NCBI GenBank assembly: GCA_017456015.1
Contig: JAFTLL010000015.1
Span: forward strand, 1 to 9,317
DNA: 9,317 bases
Direction: 5' to 3'
From: Clostridia bacterium
GTDB taxonomy: Bacteria; Bacillota_A; Clostridia; Oscillospirales; Acutalibacteraceae
Part shown: piece after piece, positions 4,675 to 9,317 of the stretch
How positions within the stretch are numbered: position 1 is the stretch's first letter
Layout: every line of letters begins with the position of its first letter
The notes under the pieces: model-generated
Database searches by the model: none
What the model saw: the letters and a program-made list of their open reading frames with translations, nothing else
What the model was told of the DNA's origin: nothing
Position numbers and translations under genes: made by a program

Positions 4675-6015
4675 TCAAATATTAAACCCAGGGGGAAGAC
4701 CCATGCCGCCAAAACGGCGTTTTTTTCCTTTGCCGTTCATTTGCTTGAACATTTTTTTCATTTGCTCATACTGGCGCATCAGTTTATTGACATTTTCTAC
4801 GGATGTACCGGCACCGGCCGCAATTCGCCGCCGCCGAGATGCGTTTAACAAATCGGGTTTCGAGCGTTCCTTGGCGGTCATTGATTGGATAATGGCTTCT
4901 ACGCGTGCAAATTCACGGTCGTCAATATCCACATCTTTTAACTGATTTCCTACACCGGGGAGCATGGAAAGGATTTGCTTCATAGAACCCATTTTTTTAA
5001 TCTGCTGGAATTGCGCCAACAAATCATTCAGGTCAAATTTATTTTCCATCAATCGGTCGGCGGCCTCTTGTGCCTGCTTTTCATCGATTTCGGTTTCCAC
5101 CTTTTCAATCAAAGAAAGCATATCGCCCATTCCCAAAATACGGGAGGCCATACGGTCTGGATGAAATTCATCCAAATCATCCAGCTTTTCACCGACACCG
5201 ATATATTTAATCGGTTTTCCGGTAACTGCCTTGACCGAAAGCGCCGCACCGCCGCGCGTATCACCATCGAGTTTGGTTAGAATTACACCGTCAATTTCCA
5301 GTTGCTCGTTAAAAGCCTTAGCAATATTCACCGAATCCTGGCCAATCATAGAATCGATAACCAAAAGTTTTTCGTTTACTTCTACGGTTTGGCAAATTCG
5401 TTGCAGTTCTTCCATCAATTCCTGGTCAATGTGTAATCGACCGGCAGTATCCAAAAGAACATAATCGTTACCGTAATCGCGTGCGGTTTTAATGGCCTCC
5501 AACGCGGTTTTTTCCGGTTTTTGCGTGCCTTTTTCAAAAACAGGCACATTGATTTTATCTCCAAGTACCTTTAACTGTTCAATAGCGGCAGGGCGATAAA
5601 TATCGCAGGCGACCAGCATGGGCCGATGCCCCTGCGCTTTTAGTTTTTTGGCCAGCTTTGCGCTGTGGGTCGTTTTACCCGAGCCTTGAAGACCGCACAT
5701 CAATATAACGGTAGGGATTTGCTTGGCCGTTTTAATACGTGCTTGTTCGCCGCCCATCAGGCTAATCAATTCATCCCGGACAATTTTAATGACCATCTGT
5801 GCGGGCGTTAAACTGTCCATAACCTTTTCACCGATGCTTTTTTCAACAATACGCGCAGTGAAATCTTTTGCAACCTTGTAGTTGACATCTGCCTCTAAAA
5901 GTGCTAAGCGTACCTCGCGCATAGCCTCTTTTAAATCAGCTTCGGTTAAGCGGCCGCGAGAGCGCAAACGCTTGAAAGCCAGAGATAATTTTTCAGATAA
6001 ACCTTCAAAAGCCAT
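4675..6015 (-). CDS. ffh: Signal recognition particle protein Ffh (SRP54), 446 aa
   Basis: Ffh is the GTPase of the signal recognition particle; with SRP RNA it binds signal sequences on ribosomes and docks with FtsY at the membrane. The N domain covers about residues 1-95. The G domain has G1 GLQGSGKTT (108-116), DIYRPAA (138-144), DTAGR (189-193), TKLDGDTRGGAALS (247-260) and GVGEKLDDLDEF (273-284). The methionine-rich M domain starts near 320, contains the RNA-binding SRRRRIAAGAG (393-403), and ends with GGMGLPPGF. Length equals the Bacillus protein. The ATG at 6015 has GGGAGG 7 nt upstream. An in-frame start 5 codons earlier is less well placed. The ylxM stop is 2 nt upstream, so the two are translationally coupled. 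Confidence 0.97.
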   Translation of the reverse strand: MAFEGLSEKLSLAFKRLRSRGRLTEADLKEAMREVRLALLEADVNYKVAKDFTARIVEKSIGEKVMDSLTPAQMVIKIVRDELISLMGGEQARIKTAKQIPTVILMCGLQGSGKTTHSAKLAKKLKAQGHRPMLVACDIYRPAAIEQLKVLGDKINVPVFEKGTQKPEKTALEAIKTARDYGNDYVLLDTAGRLHIDQELMEELQRICQTVEVNEKLLVIDSMIGQDSVNIAKAFNEQLEIDGVILTKLDGDTRGGAALSVKAVTGKPIKYIGVGEKLDDLDEFHPDRMASRILGMGDMLSLIEKVETEIDEKQAQEAADRLMENKFDLNDLLAQFQQIKKMGSMKQILSMLPGVGNQLKDVDIDDREFARVEAIIQSMTAKERSKPDLLNASRRRRIAAGAGTSVENVNKLMRQYEQMKKMFKQMNGKGKKRRFGGMGLPPGFNI

Positions 6016-6017
6016 GC

Positions 6018-6326
6018 TTACGCCTCCCAATCCGAAAAGAAATGATGGATATGCTCGCTGATTTCGCGATAATTTTCTTCTTTGGCCAGTTTCTGCAAAA
6101 GACCGATTTTTTGGAGTAAATGCAATTTCTGCTCGGTTTCATACAACTGGGTTTCGGCTTTTTTTAAAAAATCGCGTACGCCCTGACGGGTGATGCTCTC
6201 GATTTCGGCAATCTCGGCGAGAGATAGGTCCTCGTTATAATACATATCGACTACGTGCCGTTGTTTTTCGGTAAGCAAATTGCCGTAGCATTCTAACAAA
6301 TACGAAATTTTTAAATCCTTTGCCAA
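6018..6326 (-). CDS. ylxM: YlxM family helix-turn-helix protein (UPF0122), SRP-associated, 102 aa
   Basis: YlxM is a small sigma-70 region 4-like HTH protein, nearly always upstream of ffh; in streptococci it binds SRP components and modulates Ffh GTPase activity. After ISYLLECYGNLLTEKQRHVV the HTH reads LSLAEIAEIESITRQGVRDF, followed by a charged helical tail ending in HHFFSDWEA. The TTG at 6326 is chosen because AAAGGGG lies about 8 nt upstream and the protein then starts MAKDLKISYLL, in line with homologues. A longer ATG start at 6368 overlaps the -10 box and is impossible. A GTG at 6335 remains an alternative. It is the first gene of the ylxM-trmD operon. Confidence 0.88.
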   Translation of the reverse strand: MAKDLKISYLLECYGNLLTEKQRHVVDMYYNEDLSLAEIAEIESITRQGVRDFLKKAETQLYETEQKLHLLQKIGLLQKLAKEENYREISEHIHHFFSDWEA

Positions 6327-6343
6327 AACGCTCACCCCTTTGC

Positions 6344-6365
6344 TGTAAAGCGAAATCGCTTTACA
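6344..6365 (-). promoter_or_regulatory. Perfect palindrome at the start of the ylxM operon mRNA
   Basis: TGTAAAGCG and CGCTTTACA form a perfect 9-bp stem with a 4-nt loop. It spans the predicted transcription start and lies just before the ylxM ribosome binding site. It could be an operator or, in part, a 5' stem-loop that protects the mRNA. Confidence 0.5.
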
Positions 6366-6366
6366 C

Positions 6367-6394
6367 ATTATAACAGAAAAATACCGTTTGTCAA
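6367..6394 (-). promoter_or_regulatory. Promoter of the ylxM-ffh-rpsP-khpA-rimM-trmD operon
   Basis: On the minus strand, exact TTGACA and TATAAT boxes are separated by 16 nt. The -10 is about 40 nt upstream of the TTG start of ylxM. Confidence 0.85.
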
Positions 6395-6424
6395 GTATGT
6401 TTTGGAAATTTTATATTATGATTG

Positions 6425-6467
6425 AAAAAATACAGGAAACAGCGTAGGTTCGCGCTGTTTCCTGTAT
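6425..6467 (-). terminator. Terminator of the 78-aa hypothetical gene
   Basis: On the minus strand, ATACAGGAAACAGCG pairs perfectly over 15 bp with CGCTGTTTCCTGTAT around an 8-nt loop, and the T-run begins within the last stem base pairs. It is 11 nt after the stop codon of the hypothetical gene. Confidence 0.88.
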
Positions 6468-6478
6468 ACTGTGCGGGA

Positions 6479-6715
6479 CTATTTGTGTTTTTCTTTTTTG
6501 TCTGTTCTGGGGTGGTCCATTTTCCAGTCCTCTGAAAAACCTTGCGCAATCATAGGAAAAGCATTTTGCGTATCGGCCGTGGGCTGGATTTCATAGGTGC
6601 CGTATTTGCTAACCAATTCGAGAGCATCGACCCGTTCCTCTTCGCTGTCTATGGCATCCGCGTCGAGTATATCAAACAATTCGGTTTTTGTAATATCGTT
6701 TGGCTTTTTGTCCAT
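6479..6715 (-). CDS. Hypothetical acidic protein, 78 aa
   Basis: Not recognised. The first 40 residues are acidic (TELFDILDADAIDSEEERVD) and look helical; the middle contains the short strand-like YGTYEIQP; the end is basic and lysine-rich (DKKEKHK). There is no signal peptide or membrane segment, so it is probably cytoplasmic. The ATG at 6715 has GGGAGTG about 9 nt upstream. The gene stands alone, with a terminator after it and a TATAAT upstream, which supports it being real. It is unlikely to belong to the ylxM operon, which has its own promoter downstream. Confidence 0.65.
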   Translation of the reverse strand: MDKKPNDITKTELFDILDADAIDSEEERVDALELVSKYGTYEIQPTADTQNAFPMIAQGFSEDWKMDHPRTDKKEKHK

Positions 6716-6735
6716 TCATTTTCACTCCCGTTTTA

Positions 6736-6762
6736 GTATTGCGTGACAATACATGAATTATA
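6736..6762 (-). promoter_or_regulatory. Putative promoter and palindrome of the 78-aa gene
   Basis: On the minus strand a TATAAT (6757-6762) has no convincing -35 partner, because that space is taken by the MATE terminator hairpin. Just downstream, GTATTG-TCACG-CAATAC (6736-6752) is a 6-bp palindrome over the expected start. A weak or activator-dependent promoter is likely, or else readthrough from the MATE gene. Confidence 0.4.
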
Positions 6763-6763
6763 C

Positions 6764-6806
6764 AAAAACGAAGGTCATGGAAAATTTGCCTATGACCTTC
6801 GTTTTT
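6764..6806 (-). terminator. Terminator of the MATE transporter gene
   Basis: AAAAACGAAGGTCAT and its complement form a perfect 15-bp stem with a further GG/CC pairing toward the loop. The minus strand arm ends in TTTTT. It lies 5 nt after the MATE stop codon. The T-run runs into the TATAAT of the next gene. Confidence 0.85.
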
Positions 6807-6811
6807 AAATT

Positions 6812-8176
6812 TCAGCAATTGTTGTCATGTACCAAGCTTTTTATTCGGCGCCGGTAAATCGCGCAAAAACAGGTAAATTGAATCAAAAAGGTGAGTAGCC
6901 AGCTTACGGGATAAGAGGCATAAACGACCCAAATCTGATGCCACAAAGTAAAAAGCGTATAAATCCATACAATTCGGAAAACACAGGCGCCCATGAGGGA
7001 TACAATCATCGGCATAACCGATTTTCCCATACCGCGTAGCATACCCACGGTGGTTTCCATCAGTCCGCAGAGGAAATAGGGGAGAGAAATCCAAAGAACG
7101 CGTGTGCTTCCGGCCTGAATCACATCTGGGTTGGTATTATAAAGCGACAAAAGCGGTTTCCCCGCGGCAAAGAGCAGCAAACCCATGGTTAGACCGGTCA
7201 AGGTCACCGATATAGCACAAGCGATATAAACACGGCGCACGCGCTCCCAACGATTGGCCCCAACATTTTGTCCGGTAAAAGTAACAGCCGCTTGTGAAAA
7301 GGCATTCATGGAAGTGTAAATAAATCCTTCGAGATTGTTGGCGGCGGTGTTTCCGGCAATGACAACCGAGCCAAAGGAATTGATGGCCGATTGCAAGAAC
7401 ATGTTTGAAATTGAAAAAAGGGAGCTTTGTATACCGGCAGGGAGTCCAATTCGAATGATGTTCAGCAGCCGCTGTCGAGAAATACGTAAATTGTGAAAAC
7501 TGAATTTGATACAGCCGTCGAAACGTATTAAATATCGTACCGTAAGAAAGGCGGCGACACATTGTGACAGTACCGTTGCCAACGACACACCGGCCACACC
7601 CAAACCGAAAACCAAAACAAAAAACAGGTTGAGAAGAACATTGATAATGCCCGCAAAAAGCAAATACAACATCGGTTTGCGTGTTTCGCCTATTGCACGA
7701 AGTACAGCAGAACCGAAATTAAATATTCCAATGGCCGGCATTCCGCAAAAATAAATGCGGACATATAAAACTGAATGGTTGATGACATTGCTTGGCGTTC
7801 CCATAAGCAAAAGCAGGGGGTGGCAAAGGAAAAAACCCAACAGACCAATGAAGATACCGCCGATTAGACTAATCAACATAGAGGTATGTACCGCTTCGCT
7901 GACATCTTTTTCTCTTTTTGCACCGTACAATTGCGCAACGACAACACTGCTTCCAACCGAGAACCCCATAAATAAATTGACGATGAGATTAACCATAGAA
8001 CCAGTACAGCCGACAGCCGCCAATGCTGTATTCCCGACTGCGCGTCCGACGACAACCATGTCTGCCGCATTAAAGAGCAACTGCAAAATACCGGATAGCA
8101 TAAGCGGCAAGGTGAATGCCCAAATCTTTTTAAATAATGGACCGTGTGTCATATCCATTTCCGGTCTTTTTCCCAT
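6812..8176 (-). CDS. MATE family efflux transporter, 454 aa
   Basis: An integral membrane multidrug/toxin exporter driven by Na+ or H+, with about 12 membrane helices in two halves. The N-terminal half opens with FKKIWAFTLPLMLSGILQ and the family signature around FNAADMVVVGRAVG and ALAAVG. A second typical segment is SAVLRAIGETRKPMLYL followed by NVLLNLFFVLVFGLGVAGVS. The C-terminal half repeats the fold with INSFGSVVIAGNTAANNLEG and FTGQNVGAN. Length is normal. The ATG at 8176 has GAGGAGAT 8 nt upstream. No good promoter is visible between it and tRNA-Leu, so transcription may partly pass through the tRNA terminator. The substrate cannot be predicted. Confidence 0.93.
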   Translation of the reverse strand: MGKRPEMDMTHGPLFKKIWAFTLPLMLSGILQLLFNAADMVVVGRAVGNTALAAVGCTGSMVNLIVNLFMGFSVGSSVVVAQLYGAKREKDVSEAVHTSMLISLIGGIFIGLLGFFLCHPLLLLMGTPSNVINHSVLYVRIYFCGMPAIGIFNFGSAVLRAIGETRKPMLYLLFAGIINVLLNLFFVLVFGLGVAGVSLATVLSQCVAAFLTVRYLIRFDGCIKFSFHNLRISRQRLLNIIRIGLPAGIQSSLFSISNMFLQSAINSFGSVVIAGNTAANNLEGFIYTSMNAFSQAAVTFTGQNVGANRWERVRRVYIACAISVTLTGLTMGLLLFAAGKPLLSLYNTNPDVIQAGSTRVLWISLPYFLCGLMETTVGMLRGMGKSVMPMIVSLMGACVFRIVWIYTLFTLWHQIWVVYASYPVSWLLTFLIQFTCFCAIYRRRIKSLVHDNNC

Positions 8177-8228
8177 TATAATCTCCTCGGTTCGCGATAT
8201 TTAGCAGTTGGTTATAGTTCCATTGAAA

Positions 8229-8250
8229 AGAGCACGCCGAAGCGTGCTCT
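8229..8250 (-). terminator. Terminator of tRNA-Leu
   Basis: On the minus strand, AGAGCACGC and GCGTGCTCT form a 9-bp stem closed by an extra-stable C(TTCG)G tetraloop, followed by TTTTC. The T-run is short, so readthrough into the MATE gene is possible. Confidence 0.8.
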
Positions 8251-8254
8251 AATT

Positions 8255-8338
8255 TGGTGCGAGTGACGGGACTTGAACCCGTACGTCAAAGACACACGCC
8301 CCTCAAACGTGCCTGTCTGCCTGTTCCAGCACACTCGC
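8255..8338 (-). tRNA. tRNA-Leu (anticodon GAG), CCA encoded
   Basis: On the minus strand the 84-nt sequence folds as a class II tRNA. The acceptor is GCGAGTG with CACTCGC, then discriminator A and an encoded CCA. The anticodon stem CACGT/GCGTG surrounds TTGAGGG, with GAG at 34-36. A variable arm with GTC-TTT-GAC supports leucine, and the T arm is ACGGG-TTCAAGT-CCCGT. It reads CUC and CUU. Confidence 0.95.
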
Positions 8339-8372
8339 AAATAAAATTCGGTATCAAATACCGTGCCAAAAC

Positions 8373-8401
8373 ATTATAGCATTACCGTTGGGTGATGTCA
8401 A
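8373..8401 (-). promoter_or_regulatory. Consensus promoter of tRNA-Leu
   Basis: On the minus strand, exact TTGACA and TATAAT boxes are separated by 17 nt. The -35 starts 18 nt after the mntP stop codon. The transcribed leader contains a 6-bp hairpin (8349-8363) before the mature 5' end. Confidence 0.88.
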
Positions 8402-8419
8402 CACTTTTTTGCGGAAATA

Positions 8420-8983
8420 TCAAAGAATTCCCAAATGTTCCAACAGTATTTTCAATCCCATTAAGACCAGAATTAAACCGCCCGAAAATTCAGCTTTGGA
8501 TTTATAGCGCACGCCGAAAACATTGCCGATTTTGATACCGAGAGCCGAGAGGGCAAAGGTAATCAAACCAATCAAAGAAATGGCAATCAGTATGTTTACA
8601 TCCGGTAAAAGCGCAAAGGTAACGCCGACAGCCAGAGCATCAATACTGGTAGCTACGGCCATAACAAACATTGTGCGCGCACCGTAGTTAGAACTAACCG
8701 ACTCTTCTTCTTTGGAAAAAGAGTCTTTTATCATATTTGCACCGATGATTCCCAGTAAAACAAAGGCAATCCAATGGTCGAATGCATTGATATACTTTTC
8801 AAAAGCATACCCCAAAAAGTAACCCAATAAGGGCATGAGTGCCTGAAATCCGCCGAACCATGCGCCGGCGATAAGAAATTGCTTCCAGCCAACACGATTG
8901 CTGGCAAGGCCTTTGCAGACCGATACGGCAAAGGCATCCATCGACAGACCCACAGCAATAAGCAACAATTCTCCAAAATGCAT
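8420..8983 (-). CDS. mntP: Manganese efflux pump MntP, 187 aa
   Basis: MntP exports excess Mn2+ across the cytoplasmic membrane. The protein has six predicted membrane helices in two related halves, each with a conserved acidic motif: GLSMDAFAVS (12-21, Asp16) and ATSIDALAVGV (111-121, Asp115), equivalent to the essential aspartates of E. coli MntP. A hydrophilic loop (86-102) divides the halves. Length is normal. The ATG at 8983 has GGAGG 8 nt upstream; an in-frame start 8 codons earlier is rejected because that ribosome binding site would fall inside the coding region. Many mntP genes are controlled by the yybP-ykoY manganese riboswitch; here the leader of about 60 nt is too short for one. 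No terminator is seen after the stop. Confidence 0.92.
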   Translation of the reverse strand: MHFGELLLIAVGLSMDAFAVSVCKGLASNRVGWKQFLIAGAWFGGFQALMPLLGYFLGYAFEKYINAFDHWIAFVLLGIIGANMIKDSFSKEEESVSSNYGARTMFVMAVATSIDALAVGVTFALLPDVNILIAISLIGLITFALSALGIKIGNVFGVRYKSKAEFSGGLILVLMGLKILLEHLGIL

Positions 8984-9048
8984 ATGTTCGCCTCCGATTA
9001 CGGGCATATTGTATATAAAAATACGCCGCTGAAATTCAGAATATTCTT

Positions 9049-9077
9049 ATTTTAGCATAAATGTAAAAAACCGTCAA
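9049..9077 (-). promoter_or_regulatory. Promoter of mntP with a palindrome at the start site
   Basis: On the minus strand, TTGACG and TAAAAT are separated by 17 nt with an extended TG before the -10. The palindrome AGAATATTCT (9038-9047) is centred near the expected start and could be an operator. Confidence 0.7.
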
Positions 9078-9158
9078 TCCTATTTGTTTGGCCTTGGCTT
9101 TTATTTGTTTTGCATAAATCGAGAGGCATTTTTTTGAATGAGAAATCGTATTTTCCTC

Positions 9159-9187
9159 TTGAAGTTTGGGTGAAAATTTGTTAAAAT
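9159..9187 (+). promoter_or_regulatory. Promoter of tuf
   Basis: TTGAAG and TAAAAT are separated by 17 nt. The expected start near 9194 falls at the beginning of a 6-bp hairpin, AAAGCA-TAAT-TGCTTT (9193-9208). The leader to the ATG is about 50 nt. Confidence 0.6.
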
Positions 9188-9243
9188 AAGGAAAAGCATA
9201 ATTGCTTTGATTTGAGAATGATTTATAGGGGAGGCCACGGAAA

Positions 9244-9317
9244 ATGGCAAAAGCAAAATTTGAAAGAAACAAGCCGCATGTAAACATCGGAACCATCGGA
9301 CACGTAGACCACGGAAA
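9244..9317 (+). CDS. tuf: Elongation factor Tu, 5' end only (cut by the window)
   Basis: EF-Tu delivers aminoacyl-tRNA to the ribosome with GTP. Only 24 codons and two bases are present: MAKAKFERNKPHVNIGTIGH, then VDHG. The G1 loop GHVDHGK begins at residue 19, exactly as in EF-Tu. GGGGAGG lies 9 nt before the ATG. The gene is divergent from mntP and has its own promoter, so it is not directly behind fusA as in the usual str operon. The rest of the gene lies beyond base 9317. Confidence 0.93.
   Translation, partial: MAKAKFERNKPHVNIGTIGHVDHG

Noticed and set aside
7137..7562. 141-codon minus-strand frame within the MATE gene
   Set aside because: Cys/Arg-rich shadow of the transporter in another frame with no start signal.
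8177..8228. Promoter immediately upstream of the MATE gene
   Set aside because: Only weak -10-like strings (TATAAC, TAAATA) without a -35 at proper distance.
9036..9296. 86-codon open frame on the minus strand across the mntP-tuf spacer
   Set aside because: It runs antisense to the tuf start and its promoter, has no ribosome binding site, and its composition is that of AT-rich spacer.

Overview
The window looks like a chromosomal segment of a low- to mid-GC Firmicute of class Clostridia, possibly Oscillospirales or a relative. This placement is an inference. It rests on the ylxM-ffh-rpsP-khpA-rimM-trmD operon, a DUF1292 (YrzB-like) gene, a Gram-positive HPr that keeps both His15 and Ser46, strong AGGAGG-type ribosome binding sites, and many near-consensus sigma-A promoters with 16-17 nt spacers. 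No mobile element, CRISPR array, rRNA or origin is visible.

Left part (1-2220). Bases 1-76 hold no recognisable gene. A leftward DUF1292 gene (77-370) has its own promoter. Divergent from it is a strong rightward promoter (498-526) that drives a roughly 210-nt transcript ending in a textbook terminator (711-746). That transcript has no normal-sized ORF. It does have several stems, a two-part direct repeat, and two tiny ORFs of 7 and 26 codons, and it is the most unusual item here. Next comes a self-contained rightward cassette with a consensus promoter, a palindromic operator, an SdpR-type ArsR autorepressor and a long SdpI-family membrane protein with an extra C-terminal PH-like domain. It ends at a bidirectional terminator.

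Middle part (2221-6400), all leftward. It contains tRNA-Pro(GGG), a monocistronic HPr gene of the phosphotransferase system, and the translation/secretion operon read right to left: ylxM, ffh, rpsP, khpA, rimM, trmD. These genes serve co-translational protein targeting (Ffh, YlxM), the 30S ribosome and its maturation (S16, RimM, KhpA) and tRNA methylation (TrmD). Compared with Bacillus, the ylqD position between khpA and rimM holds only a strong hairpin, and rplS does not follow trmD.

Right part (6400-9317). A short acidic hypothetical gene, a MATE efflux transporter, tRNA-Leu(GAG) and the manganese exporter mntP are all leftward. The 5' end of an EF-Tu gene (tuf) reads rightward with its own promoter and is cut by the window edge. 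Several promoters here have a palindrome at or just after the predicted transcription start (ylxM, the hypothetical gene, mntP, tuf).

Most of the window is ordinary housekeeping DNA. The pieces worth a second look are the 533-746 RNA, the SdpI-PH fusion, the intra-operon hairpin at 4073-4108, and a Glu at the TrmD catalytic Asp position.
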